From a virus, in the IMG/VR virus record IMGVR_UViG_3300032053_002932, positions 1-31,550 of that record: DNA of 31,550 bases; one strand, written 5' to 3'. Both the position numbers and the translations under genes were made by a program. The notes under the pieces were generated by a model. That model worked only from the letters and a program-made list of their open reading frames with translations, was not told where the DNA came from and searched no databases. Below are positions 1 through 8,679 of this stretch, piece by piece (positions within the stretch are counted from its first letter, which is position 1; each line of letters opens with the position of its first letter).

Positions 1-38
1 TATTTTTACCGGCAAGGTTAAGAAGAGGTAAAGATTAA
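1..38 (+). other. 3' end of an upstream gene plus ribosome-binding region
   Basis: All three forward frames close before or at the first ATG. One frame stops at 29-31 (ending ...GKVKKR) and another stops at 36-38, overlapping the next start as TAATG. Either could be the tail of a preceding gene, and the frame cannot be decided from this little sequence. AAGAGGT at 23-29 is a plausible Shine-Dalgarno site for the gene starting at 38. Confidence 0.3.
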
Positions 39-709
39 TGGAAAAGGACTATACATCAAAGATAAAGCAGATGCGTAATCTTGCCATGTTTAAAGATAAA
101 ACAGAGGAAGAGATTCTTGATTGGATCAAGAAGCGTGAAGAGCGTCAACGCAATGAAGAGCCTGAGAAGCCTGTACGTCAGCCTGTTAAAAAGACTAAAG
201 AAATGCAGACTGAGGAATCTGCTGATGCTGAGTATCAGATACTCTTTGATGGTAAACTAGAGCAACTTAAAACTGAGTATGGCGTCGATATGAATAACTC
301 CAATGACGCCGAAATGCTTAAGTCCCTTGTTGAGCAATCTATCCAAAAAGATGTTGTTAATAAGCAGATAATTAGGCTTCAGAGAGAGGAAGAATTAGAT
401 ACACGAACTCTGAAGAACCTAGGGGATTATCAAAAGGGCCTAATAGCGACTATTGCTGACCTACAGTTAAACTTAGGTATCAATAGAAAGCAACGCAAAG
501 AGAAGCAAGTTGACAGTATTCCCCAGTTTGTTGAGATAGTAAGAAGCCGTGCTAGAGAAGTATGGCAGCGTTCTACTACACCAGTACGTTGTGAGGCTTG
601 TGAAATAGAGTTAGCACGCTACTGGTTAAATTTCCCCGACAAAGCCTCTATTATTCAATTTGAACTTGAGTGCTGGCAATGTGGGGAACGGGTGGTATTT
701 GCTAGATGA
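38..709 (+). CDS. Putative small terminase subunit / terminase-associated zinc-ribbon protein
   Basis: This 223-residue protein lies directly upstream of the large terminase and overlaps it by 4 nt (ATGA), which suggests translational coupling. The N-terminal ~120 residues are highly charged and predicted helical, with a K/E-rich stretch around 30-60. The C-terminus has two CxxC pairs (C185/C188 and C212/C215), a likely zinc ribbon. Small terminases normally sit here and recognise the packaging site on phage DNA. I do not see a clear helix-turn-helix, so the assignment rests mainly on position. An accessory packaging factor is the main alternative. The ATG at 38 has AAGAGGT upstream and overlaps a preceding stop codon. 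Confidence 0.5.
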   Translation: MEKDYTSKIKQMRNLAMFKDKTEEEILDWIKKREERQRNEEPEKPVRQPVKKTKEMQTEESADAEYQILFDGKLEQLKTEYGVDMNNSNDAEMLKSLVEQSIQKDVVNKQIIRLQREEELDTRTLKNLGDYQKGLIATIADLQLNLGINRKQRKEKQVDSIPQFVEIVRSRAREVWQRSTTPVRCEACEIELARYWLNFPDKASIIQFELECWQCGERVVFAR

Positions 710-2313
710 TAGGCAATGATATTGAAATTACTGAAGACGACTGGATATTGGGTGAGGTATTACAGAGTCCAGTTATGTTCCGTGAGTTCATCAATATAGA
801 TGACGTAAACTGGACGCCATTAGAGCCTCATGAAAGAGCTTGGACTACGTGTACTAAACATTTTGTGTCTATGTGCTGTGGTCGTGGTGTTCATAAGACA
901 ACCTCTATGATTGAAATGCTTTATTGGTGGATGGTAAATGGAATGTTCCATGTTGGGGACCAAGGTATATTTGTCCTTGTTCCTAACGCAGCGCAGAAGA
1001 ACATTACGTTCAATAAGATTCGATCTGCCTGTGAGAAACACTGGTTTATACGAAACTTTGTAAGGCCCAACTCAATCAATATATCTGAGGGTAGGATTGA
1101 TTTTGTAAACGGATTCCAACTGCTCCTACGACTTGCTGGTGAAGCTGGTAAAGAGACAAATGTTATTGGTATTCATACCTACCGTATCTGGGTGGATGAG
1201 GCACAGGATTTAGCGTGGAAGACTTGGCAGTCATTACAGAACTGCCTGAAGGAAGAGATACCCGGCCACCAGATGCTTGTATCTGGTGTACCTAATGGTG
1301 CAAGACAGGAGAATGTTCTTTATCATACCGACCAAGTAGATGAGCGCTATATCAAGTTCAACATCTCGCAGGAGATGATGAGTTGGTGGACTCCAGAAAT
1401 GGAGATTGCACGACGTGTCTTTTATAAGGCAATACAGGAAGACTCGGAGGACTACAAGCACTTCGTCTTGGGGCAGCATGGAGCGCCATCGTTCACGGTG
1501 TTCGACAGGAACCGCTTCCAGTTGGTGGACTATGATGCCATAAAAGAAATCTATACCCAACTCACATTTGAACGCATAAAGAAAGAGGTCGATGGAAAAG
1601 TATCCTACCCAATGTCCGATATTATTGTATGCCCCCCTGTTCCTAGTGAATACGGTGTACGTTCAAGAATTGGACTAGGCTATGACCCCGGATTCTCCCC
1701 AGACCCAGCAGTATTTATGCTTATCTATCGTGATCCTAAGACAATGGCATGGAGAACATTAGTACGCTATGTTCTACAACGGGTTGAATATGCGATACAG
1801 CGTGAGGTTTTGCGATATCTGGATCAGGTATATGAGTTTGATTTCTTGGGAATAGATATGGGTGGTATCGGTAAGGTTCAATACCAAGACCTTACTGGAG
1901 AGTTATCTATCTATAAGGAAAGAAGTTTCTTGGAAAGAATTTTCCCTGTTGAGTTTGGTGGTCAGATGGTAGTGGCTATTGATGAACAAGGTAATGAAAA
2001 GAAAGACCTTATTAAGCGTGTAGCAGTAGAGATGCTTTCACGTTGGGTGTATGAGCGGCAAATAGAGTTTGCTAAAACAGATGATGATCTTATGACAGAG
2101 TTGGAACGTACAAAGTTTACCCGCACAATTACAGGTGAGCCCGTCTATCGAACAGATGATGATCACCAAATGTCGGCCCTTATGTGCGCACTTATGGCAT
2201 ATGAACATAAGTTTGGAGTACCTATTGCCAAGGCAGAGCCAAATGTGCAGTTATTAGGTGCGCGTTGGCTAAAATTTGATGAAGATGAACTAGGGGTGAC
2301 AAATCGATGGTAG
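706..2313 (+). CDS. terL: Terminase large subunit (packaging ATPase-nuclease)
   Basis: This 535-residue protein is the motor that pumps DNA into the prohead through the portal and cuts concatemers. The N-terminal ATPase has a Walker A-like loop, CGRGVHKTT at residues 58-66 (K64, T65), and a Walker B, RIWVDEAQD, with D164 and E165. The C-terminal RNase H-fold nuclease shows the usual acidic residues: D327 in GYDPGF, D384 in LGIDMGG, and D484-D486 in RTDDDHQ followed by a helix rich in M, A and L. Length is typical of the family. The start overlaps the previous gene by 4 nt and the end overlaps the portal gene by 7 nt. Residues of about 225-280 are encoded by a noticeably more GC-rich patch (the 1441-1500 line is 60% GC). 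Confidence 0.92.
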   Translation: MIGNDIEITEDDWILGEVLQSPVMFREFINIDDVNWTPLEPHERAWTTCTKHFVSMCCGRGVHKTTSMIEMLYWWMVNGMFHVGDQGIFVLVPNAAQKNITFNKIRSACEKHWFIRNFVRPNSINISEGRIDFVNGFQLLLRLAGEAGKETNVIGIHTYRIWVDEAQDLAWKTWQSLQNCLKEEIPGHQMLVSGVPNGARQENVLYHTDQVDERYIKFNISQEMMSWWTPEMEIARRVFYKAIQEDSEDYKHFVLGQHGAPSFTVFDRNRFQLVDYDAIKEIYTQLTFERIKKEVDGKVSYPMSDIIVCPPVPSEYGVRSRIGLGYDPGFSPDPAVFMLIYRDPKTMAWRTLVRYVLQRVEYAIQREVLRYLDQVYEFDFLGIDMGGIGKVQYQDLTGELSIYKERSFLERIFPVEFGGQMVVAIDEQGNEKKDLIKRVAVEMLSRWVYERQIEFAKTDDDLMTELERTKFTRTITGEPVYRTDDDHQMSALMCALMAYEHKFGVPIAKAEPNVQLLGARWLKFDEDELGVTNRW

Positions 2314-4025
2314 AAAAGAAAGAGTCACAACTAGCCCGAGCCTCATGGTCCGTGGTCCCCGGCTATAATACCTCAGGTAACTTTTATAGCGGTTTAGATA
2401 CGGTCAATCAGTCACTTGGACTAGCACCAGAAAAACTAATGATCCCAAGGGAATATCACTCTGTTGTTAGAATGTCTTATGACTTCTATCAGCGTGGTGG
2501 AATTGCGGCTACTGTTATCAATAGACTAGCAGAGCTATCAATAACAAACTTAAGAAACGGGCAACGCAAAACTGGGGATGAGGCTAATGCCTACTTTGAG
2601 TCTATAAAGTCACGTAATCCCTCAAGAATGATGCGCTTTATTCGTACAATGGCTTTGGAGTATTTTCTGTCTGGTATGGTCCTTCCTAAGATTGAGTGGA
2701 AGGAACTACCGGGAGAGAAGATAAGCCCTAAGTTACAACGAAGTAAGCTATATATGGTGCCCGTATTTGATCTTTACCCGCCACTACTAGTAAATGTAGT
2801 ATGGGCTAACTGGGGTAAAAGAGAATACTATCTGAAGTTACCTAAAGAAGATATCAAGTTAATTAAAAACGGTGGGAGTAGGGTAAAAGAGCAGCAATTA
2901 AAATATGATATTTACCAAGCGCAATTTCCACAGTACGTTGATTTAATCAGGGCTGGGGACGACCGGGTACTTATTGAGGTAGACCCAATTCTTAGAAAGG
3001 AACTATCTTTTACCCAGTATCCAACCCCCTACTTTTTCAACGTTTTGGAGGGCCTAGTCTTTAAACAGGCTCTTCGTAGGATGGACTTTGCAGTTGCTTC
3101 TAGGGTCATTAACGCCATCTTGCTTGTTCAAGAGGGTAGTGATATGTATCCGCTTACAAAAGAAACCGAATCTAACTTGGAGGAGCTAAAGGCACAGATT
3201 CTTGCGCGTGCTGGAGACTTCAGAAACCTTGAAAGGCTGTTCTTTTTATTCAGTAACCATACGACCAAACTATCTTGGATTACTCCCGATGTTACTGCAA
3301 TGCTTGATCAGGACAAATACCGGCAGACTAATGAAGAGATTGCAGAAGGACTTGGATTCGCAAGGATTCTAATCACGGGGGAATCTAGGAACGGTCAAGC
3401 AGCAGAACTATCTACGTGGGCTATCCAACCTATGATGGAAGAATTACGCTCAATGATTATAGAATGGATTACTGTTGTATATGAAGAAGCTGCTGATTTA
3501 AATAACTTTAGGAATCCGCCAGCAGCAGCCTTTACCCCAATTAAGCTACAGGACTTTATTAAAACGGCTGCTGTATTTGCTCAAGTTTATAAAGAGGGTA
3601 ATATGAGCAGAACAAGTAGGGATGAAATGGTGGGATTAGATTTTGAGACAGAAACCGAATTAATATCAGATGAGATTGATATTATGAAAGAGGTACCAAA
3701 AGATGTCCCAAGAATGCCATACGATACACAAATGCCGTTGCCCGGTGGTTTAGGGGGGACACCTAATAATCTTAAGGGGGGTAGACCCGTTGGGACCAAA
3801 AATGTACCCCTAAATAAAAGAAATACAGGGGTACGTCCAGCAGGACAAACACCTACTGCTAGAACAGAGCCTAAAAACACCCCATCAAAAGCAAAATCTG
3901 AGATAGACGGTTATATGTCTGATGAGGAAGTTATTAACCTGATTGATAGGATAGCCCAAGATACTGGTATAGTTATTGATTTAGAGTCTATCGGGTTAAA
4001 TATATCGCCCGAAAATAATGAATAG
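2307..4025 (+). CDS. Portal protein
   Basis: This 572-residue protein follows the large terminase with a 7-nt overlap, the normal place for the portal, which forms the dodecameric DNA channel at one capsid vertex and docks the terminase. The family pattern is visible in the C-terminal half: LSWITPDVTAML, then GFARILITGESRNGQA, a long helical stretch, an NFRNPPAAAF segment, and VYKEGNMSRTSRDEMVGLD, comparable to the Y..G..S......G.d segment of phage portals. Residues about 479-530 are a low-complexity Gly/Pro/Thr/Asn linker containing GGRPVG, probably disordered. A short acidic C-terminal tail follows. Length is normal for a siphovirus portal. No signal peptide or embedded enzyme domain is seen. 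Confidence 0.85.
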   Translation: MVEKKESQLARASWSVVPGYNTSGNFYSGLDTVNQSLGLAPEKLMIPREYHSVVRMSYDFYQRGGIAATVINRLAELSITNLRNGQRKTGDEANAYFESIKSRNPSRMMRFIRTMALEYFLSGMVLPKIEWKELPGEKISPKLQRSKLYMVPVFDLYPPLLVNVVWANWGKREYYLKLPKEDIKLIKNGGSRVKEQQLKYDIYQAQFPQYVDLIRAGDDRVLIEVDPILRKELSFTQYPTPYFFNVLEGLVFKQALRRMDFAVASRVINAILLVQEGSDMYPLTKETESNLEELKAQILARAGDFRNLERLFFLFSNHTTKLSWITPDVTAMLDQDKYRQTNEEIAEGLGFARILITGESRNGQAAELSTWAIQPMMEELRSMIIEWITVVYEEAADLNNFRNPPAAAFTPIKLQDFIKTAAVFAQVYKEGNMSRTSRDEMVGLDFETETELISDEIDIMKEVPKDVPRMPYDTQMPLPGGLGGTPNNLKGGRPVGTKNVPLNKRNTGVRPAGQTPTARTEPKNTPSKAKSEIDGYMSDEEVINLIDRIAQDTGIVIDLESIGLNISPENNE

Positions 4026-4041
4026 ATAAGGTTAAAATAAA

Positions 4042-4299
4042 GTGAAGGAATATAAAGTTATTACTGTTTTATGGGATGATCACATTGCATTTGATAGGTC
4101 CCCACTAACTAAAAACCCTGATGAGGCACTAAAACCTACCCTTACAATAGGATTCATATATAAGCAAACAAAGAAAACCCTTACAGTAGTATCCGATCTG
4201 GAGTCCTACGTAGATAGAAAAGATGCTTCTTATGTAGTTATTTTAAGAAGCGCTATTCGTAGTATAAAGGAATATGGAACTATTAAACTAAATATATAG
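4042..4299 (+). CDS. Small hypothetical phage protein
   Basis: This 85-residue protein of unknown function starts with GTG, with AAGG about 10 nt upstream. It is compact, predicted mixed alpha/beta, and has no cysteine pairs or membrane segment. Visible elements are VLWDDH near the N-terminus and a C-terminal segment SYVVILRSAIRSIKEYG that looks like a strand-helix. It sits between the portal and the membrane/coiled-coil protein, so it is transcribed with the head genes. A role in head assembly is possible but not shown by the sequence. Confidence 0.6.
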   Translation: MKEYKVITVLWDDHIAFDRSPLTKNPDEALKPTLTIGFIYKQTKKTLTVVSDLESYVDRKDASYVVILRSAIRSIKEYGTIKLNI

Positions 4300-4316
4300 G
4301 TAGGTGATAGCAATCA

Positions 4317-4703
4317 ATGGAACAAGTTATAATTGCTATCATTGGTGGTATTGTTGCTGTTATAGTAGCGCTTGTAGGTATGTGGAATAAAACTAGGCAG
4401 CGCGATATAGAGTCTACAGAGGATACTCCCCTAGTAACTACTGATAAACTAATAATTACCCTTAATAGCACTGTTGAAGCACAAACTAAACAAATAGAAA
4501 TTCTACGGGGCATTGTTGATGAGCAAAGATTAGAGTTAGCGGAGAGAGAGCGAGAGCTAGAAGACCTTAGACTACGAGTAAGTAATCTTGAACGCTTAAC
4601 TGTTCAACAGGCTTTACTTATAGGAGATTTAGAGAAATTTAGGGGTAGACTTAGAAGGGAACCTAAACATAACGAAGGTGGTGAAACAGAAATACATGAC
4701 TAA
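4317..4703 (+). CDS. Membrane-anchored coiled-coil protein (holin-like or head-associated)
   Basis: This 128-residue protein has one strong N-terminal hydrophobic segment at about residues 4-23 (IIAIIGGIVAVIVALVGMW), then a positively charged turn and a long charged helix. Residues about 45-105 are rich in E, L, R and Q with heptad-like spacing, consistent with a coiled coil. A short tail of about 20 residues ends the protein. It has the outline of single-membrane-span phage proteins such as XhlA-type lysis partners, but it sits between portal and capsid-maturation genes, where no lysis cassette is visible. It overlaps the next gene. A lysis role, a membrane-tethered assembly role, or a scaffold-like role cannot be separated from sequence alone. 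RBS is GGTAGGTGA upstream. Confidence 0.55.
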   Translation: MEQVIIAIIGGIVAVIVALVGMWNKTRQRDIESTEDTPLVTTDKLIITLNSTVEAQTKQIEILRGIVDEQRLELAERERELEDLRLRVSNLERLTVQQALLIGDLEKFRGRLRREPKHNEGGETEIHD

Positions 4704-5886
4704 TATTTTACGAGAAGCACAAATTTTGTCATTTGCTGAGTTCACTAACCCTTATTTGAAAAAAGTTAAATTTATCTTTGCAGATGATAAACCAAATTTA
4801 AATAATCAAGCAATTCCTTATGAGGAATTTACTGGATTATCTGCCTCTGCTATAGGAATGCCTATAAAGATGAGATTTTTAGGTCGTCGTGGGGGCGCGG
4901 GTAATCATGAGGGCTCTGTTCCTATTGGGCATATTAGCAATGTTACAGAGGAGCAGTCTGAGGATGGAACTCATAAGCTTTTAGCTGAGGGTGTTTTATA
5001 TGCAGATGAATACCCAGATATTATAGAATATCTGGAGGAAACTTATGCTGAAAATAAAGCGCCGGGAGTTTCTTGGGAGATATCCTACCACGATTCCATA
5101 ATAGAGAAGGGCATTACTCTTCTAAAAGGAGTTATTGCTAGGGCTGCAACTTTTGTAAAGTACCCTGCTTATGGAAATCGGACTGCGCTCTTAGCATTAG
5201 CCTCTATAGAAATGGCAGCACTAGATAGTGAATCCCAAAAGAAGATTATGTCCTTGGTAGAGAGCTTATTGGGATTGCTTGATACTACTGAAGATGATAA
5301 AGAGGATATGACTGAGGCTGGCTTAATAAGCAAGGCAGAGGAATTAATAGAGAGCTTTATAAAGGAAGCTGCTGAAGTAACAATACAAGGAGGGAACAAT
5401 AACGTGACATTAGAGGAAGCGCTAGCAAAGATAGCAGAATTAGAAGCTGAAATTGCTTCTACTAAAGCAGAATTGGAAGCAAAAGCATCTGAGACTCAGA
5501 CGCTGGAAGAGGCTGTTACCAAAGTTGGGCAACTAGAGGCTACTGTTGCTGAGTTAGAGACTGCAATTGCCACATACGAGAAGGCATACGTAGTTATTAA
5601 TCGAACTCAGAAAATGGTTGAGGCCGGTGTAGTTCTTGATGGGGACGCAGAGATTCTAGCACAGAAGCAGGAACTTTGGGCTGCTATGTCAGAAGAAATC
5701 TTCAATGAAGTAATTTCTACTGTAACGGCGGTTGCCAGTAAGGCTCCTGAAAAAAGATCAGAGGCATCTGCTAGAATATTCAATTTACCGAAGATTACTC
5801 CACCAGTAGCATCCGGTGGAACAGCGGTACCAGATTTAATGAGTAGGATGCGGGCTCTTAGTCGAAACGACGAGCCAGCCGAATAA
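4696..5886 (+). CDS. Putative capsid maturation protease with C-terminal coiled-coil scaffold
   Basis: Starting at ATG 4696 the protein is 396 residues. Two in-frame GTG codons (4678, 4681) could extend it, but no well-spaced Shine-Dalgarno precedes them. Residues about 20-165 resemble phage prohead protease domains: a conserved-looking stretch around H71 (GNHEG) and H79 (PIGHIS), then APGVSWEIS with S126 as candidate nucleophile, then TFVKYPAYGNRTA. Residues about 230-300 are an Ala/Glu/Leu-rich coiled coil (LAKIAELEAEIASTKAELEA), typical of scaffolding delta domains. The end, residues about 345-396, is rich in A, P and R. Position just before the decoration-like and capsid genes supports protease-scaffold fusion. 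The catalytic residues are inferred, not proven. Confidence 0.6.
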   Translation: MTNILREAQILSFAEFTNPYLKKVKFIFADDKPNLNNQAIPYEEFTGLSASAIGMPIKMRFLGRRGGAGNHEGSVPIGHISNVTEEQSEDGTHKLLAEGVLYADEYPDIIEYLEETYAENKAPGVSWEISYHDSIIEKGITLLKGVIARAATFVKYPAYGNRTALLALASIEMAALDSESQKKIMSLVESLLGLLDTTEDDKEDMTEAGLISKAEELIESFIKEAAEVTIQGGNNNVTLEEALAKIAELEAEIASTKAELEAKASETQTLEEAVTKVGQLEATVAELETAIATYEKAYVVINRTQKMVEAGVVLDGDAEILAQKQELWAAMSEEIFNEVISTVTAVASKAPEKRSEASARIFNLPKITPPVASGGTAVPDLMSRMRALSRNDEPAE

Positions 5887-5902
5887 GGAGGTAAGAAATT
5901 AA

Positions 5903-6541
5903 ATGGCAGACGCAATTAACACCGGAAACCCAGTTGATACCACTCTGTTCATAGTTAATGATTATGAGGATATACGTGGTGGCCGTGTTGCACAGACAAC
6001 ACCAAGAGGACGCCTAGCGTTTAAGGACGCAGCAGATAGGTTTGTTCTTCCACGAACCCTTACAGAAGCAAAGAAAGCAGTATTCGTAGTTGACTGGCCT
6101 AAGCCACTAAACCCAGCCCCATATTTTGAGGGACCGGGACTAAATGGCGCTCCACCTTACGCTTGGAGCGATGGATCATTCAACTCTCAGGAGAACACAT
6201 TTGGCATCGACCCAGATGCTGCATATCAGACACCTTGGCCTGTTGGATACGTAACTTACGATATCCCTCCAATGTTCCTAAATGTTCCAGTAACATCAGG
6301 AAACAAGGTTCTAGTATTCGACGGTGGAACATTCACATTTGGATCAGGAGCCTATACAGGCGTTTCTTCCGACTTCAATACCATGTCCGCAGTTTATGCC
6401 GATTATACAAGTGGTAATGAGGGAAAAGTTACGGTTTCAGGCTCAATAGCCGGAAATACAGCAGTTGGGCATGTTTGGGACAAAGGCATATTTGGCACTA
6501 ACACAATTACTGTTGTTCTAAAGGGACGCAGAGCGCTATAA
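5903..6541 (+). CDS. Putative capsid decoration / head stabilisation protein
   Basis: This 212-residue protein lies between the protease-scaffold and the major capsid gene, the usual position of decoration proteins. It has a near-perfect Shine-Dalgarno, AAGGAGG, upstream. The sequence is predicted all-beta, rich in G, T, P and aromatic residues, with short strands such as GKVTVSGSIAGNTAVG near the end and no membrane segment. This fits a small beta-barrel that sits on the capsid surface and stabilises it. The strong RBS fits a protein needed at high copy number. The identification rests on gene order and composition; I recognise no specific family signature. Confidence 0.55.
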   Translation: MADAINTGNPVDTTLFIVNDYEDIRGGRVAQTTPRGRLAFKDAADRFVLPRTLTEAKKAVFVVDWPKPLNPAPYFEGPGLNGAPPYAWSDGSFNSQENTFGIDPDAAYQTPWPVGYVTYDIPPMFLNVPVTSGNKVLVFDGGTFTFGSGAYTGVSSDFNTMSAVYADYTSGNEGKVTVSGSIAGNTAVGHVWDKGIFGTNTITVVLKGRRAL

Positions 6542-6579
6542 TTAGTAGAGTTCTTTATTAAAGGAGGGAACACGTTCAA

Positions 6580-7581
6580 ATGAAAATAACAGATCAGAGA
6601 CTAACAAATGAAGATAGACGAGCATTAGCAGAACTTGCTAAGACAGATCGAAGGGCTTTCGCAGAAGTTATTACTGAGTATGTTGATCCGGTGTATCTAA
6701 CACTTGACCTTATGGGCCAGTTTATGAATACACGGGAAATCACACTTGGCGATATGTATGTAAAGTCATTTAAGGGTAAGTACCATGTGCAGCAAATCGT
6801 TCCCGGTCAGATCACCCTTGGTGAGCAGATCACGGTTCGCAACAAGGCACTAAGCTATAACCTAGACATCCTTAGCGCAAAGGCTAAGTATAATGAGCTA
6901 GAACTAGCCCACGGTGGACCCGCTTATCGTCCAGAGACAGTACGCTCAGATGTAAGAAAGGCACTAGATGAGAAACTGGTTATGCGCGGATGGAATGCCC
7001 TAGGCAACATCTGGACAGCCGGTAATGCAGCAGCCCTAACATATGGTGGATCGTCAGTTTCTAACTTTATTGATGCTTCAGGCCCATTAACCTCAACAGC
7101 ACTTGATCAGGCAATTGATCATGTTAACTATTGGAGTGAAGGCGTTCGAACCATTATTGGTACAGAACAGGCTCTAGCACCACTATCTACTTTTGGTCAG
7201 TATAAGCTGGTTTCGGGTGTTCTTGGTGACAATTATGTTACACTAGATGGCCGACCAGCCGGTACGTTCCAGAATACTTCACCATACGGTGGAACACAGG
7301 CAGTAGAGAACTACCGTGGAGTATCAAATATTGTTCGCCTAAAGCAGATATTTGATGAGACACAGTATCCTAAGCGCCCACTTCTTCCAACAGATTTCGT
7401 CCTAATCATAGGCGAGAATATTGGGGAGTTCATTACTTACGGTGCAGCCCAGACTAAAGAATGGACCGACATGGAGCCAACACCACCATATTGGAACTAT
7501 GAGACTTATCTACAGTTCGGTATGATGATTTGGAATGCCAAGGGTCTAACCAAAATCAAGGTTACAAGCACAACCCCTTAG
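6580..7581 (+). CDS. Major capsid protein (HK97 fold, probable)
   Basis: This 333-residue protein has a strong RBS (AAAGGAGGG) and is followed by a strong terminator, as expected for the most abundant virion protein. Its N-terminal part is helical (residues 1-50). A middle stretch with repeated short strands follows (ITLGDMYVKSFKGKYHVQQI, then GEQITVRNKALSYNLDIL), then a long helix, and a C-terminal region including PTDFVLIIGENIGEF and MMIWNAKGLTKIKV, matching the P-domain and A-domain closing strands of HK97-type capsids. No long delta domain is fused at the N-terminus, consistent with a separate scaffold upstream. The leucine codons are dominated by CTA. Confidence 0.8.
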   Translation: MKITDQRLTNEDRRALAELAKTDRRAFAEVITEYVDPVYLTLDLMGQFMNTREITLGDMYVKSFKGKYHVQQIVPGQITLGEQITVRNKALSYNLDILSAKAKYNELELAHGGPAYRPETVRSDVRKALDEKLVMRGWNALGNIWTAGNAAALTYGGSSVSNFIDASGPLTSTALDQAIDHVNYWSEGVRTIIGTEQALAPLSTFGQYKLVSGVLGDNYVTLDGRPAGTFQNTSPYGGTQAVENYRGVSNIVRLKQIFDETQYPKRPLLPTDFVLIIGENIGEFITYGAAQTKEWTDMEPTPPYWNYETYLQFGMMIWNAKGLTKIKVTSTTP

Positions 7582-7602
7582 TATCTAACATACTTTAGGG
7601 AG

Positions 7603-7646
7603 TAGATAGGTGAGAGGGTTATCCTCTCACCTATCTATATTTGTTT
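7603..7646 (+). terminator. Strong intrinsic terminator after the capsid gene
   Basis: A perfect 15-bp inverted repeat (7603-7617 with 7623-7637) has a 5-nt loop and is followed by the T-rich tract TATTTGTTT. It lies 21 nt after the capsid stop. A small GGGC/GCCC hairpin (7648-7661) and another, AGGTGA-TTT-TCACCT (7692-7706), lie between this terminator and the next gene. Confidence 0.85.
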
Positions 7647-7734
7647 AGGGCTCTTTTGCCCAATAGAATGGGTGCTGGTCGGTTATAGTATAGGTGATTT
7701 TCACCTGATTATAGACAGATACGGAGGAAAGGAA

Positions 7735-8199
7735 ATGGTAAACGGAGTATTAGATACGGAGAAGATCGTATATTACAAGAAAACTGTCCCTTATATCGTC
7801 GGAGGTCGAAGATTTACCGGAGATAATATAGGATTTGTTCTTACAGCAGATCAGCCTTGGGTAGCAGTTAGAGAAAGCAGCCTTCGTGACTTTAAAATTG
7901 CCAATAAGAGAGCTATTGTTGAAGGGCTTATTGTAGAGACAGATGAGCCAAGTGTTGATTGGGAAACAGCCAATGTTTATACTGATGAGCAGATAGACGA
8001 TCTATTCAAGGCGGGAATCGCCAAGGTAAGAAGGGCTCTTCCAGAAATTACTTCTGTGTCTACTGTAGCGCGTATGCTTGAGCGTGCAAAGGCGCAGAAG
8101 CGGAGCGATGCAATGGTTGAGGCCCTAGAGGAAAAACTTGAGGAAATTGATAATGAGCGTGTAGAAATTGAAGATATAGAGCGTATATTAGACGCTTAA
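7735..8199 (+). CDS. Head-proximal connector-region protein, unknown
   Basis: ATG 7735 is chosen because GGAGGA lies 7 nt upstream. The frame could be opened to a GTG at 7672, but that start has no RBS and its extension runs through a hairpin. The product is then 154 residues. The first third is a small beta-rich segment (VPYIVGGRRFTGDNIGFVL), the middle is mixed, and the last ~60 residues form a charged helix with coiled-coil character (EALEEKLEEIDNERVEIEDI). It is the first gene after the capsid terminator and opens the neck block. It may bind the capsid or portal as a head-completion factor, but I do not recognise a family. Confidence 0.55.
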   Translation: MVNGVLDTEKIVYYKKTVPYIVGGRRFTGDNIGFVLTADQPWVAVRESSLRDFKIANKRAIVEGLIVETDEPSVDWETANVYTDEQIDDLFKAGIAKVRRALPEITSVSTVARMLERAKAQKRSDAMVEALEEKLEEIDNERVEIEDIERILDA

Positions 8200-8214
8200 A
8201 GGGTGTGACACTAT

Positions 8215-8670
8215 ATGAATTTGCTGGACTTAGTTCCAATATTGGAACGGCATCTACGTCAGTATAAGAAGAAAACTGATACTGTTTCTACGTTTGCTGG
8301 CTACATAGCAGATGGTATCCAAGCGCTTGAGTATCGCTGGAGTCGTACCTATACTATTACGTATGTTGCTCCAGCAACATATTCAGTATCACCTGATGTT
8401 GTATCAGCAGACATTAGGCCGATTATACTAATGTCATCTATTATCTATAAGATGGGTAACTATAGTTTAGCAAGTTTTACTGACGGGGATTTCTCCTACA
8501 ATCCACAAAGAACGAGCCCTGTAACTCCAGAGGTTGAGGAGTTAAGGGGAATTCTTCCTACAAAAACTGCTGGTACTCTTGCTACAGGTAGGACCGCACC
8601 AATGCGTGGATTTAATAATATCTATAATAATGAATCTTATAACTGGATGGCTGTCTACGACTTGATATAA
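8215..8670 (+). CDS. Head-tail connector / adaptor protein (probable)
   Basis: This 151-residue protein is the second gene of the neck block. Its N-terminal ~45 residues look helical (LLDLVPILERHLRQYKKK), followed by a beta hairpin with YTITYVAPATYSV and a further helix (ADIRPIILMSSIIYKMGNY). Small helical proteins in this position, such as the HK97 gp6 and SPP1 gp15 families, form the adaptor ring under the portal. The C-terminal ~50 residues are low in charge and rich in N, T and G, possibly disordered until assembly. Function is inferred from order and predicted secondary structure. Confidence 0.5.
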   Translation: MNLLDLVPILERHLRQYKKKTDTVSTFAGYIADGIQALEYRWSRTYTITYVAPATYSVSPDVVSADIRPIILMSSIIYKMGNYSLASFTDGDFSYNPQRTSPVTPEVEELRGILPTKTAGTLATGRTAPMRGFNNIYNNESYNWMAVYDLI

Positions 8671-8679
8671 GGAGTTTAT

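Noticed and set aside
7672-7734. N-terminal extension from GTG 7672 for the first neck gene
   Set aside because: No ribosome site precedes it, it crosses a hairpin (7692-7706), and GGAGGA before ATG 7735 is much better.
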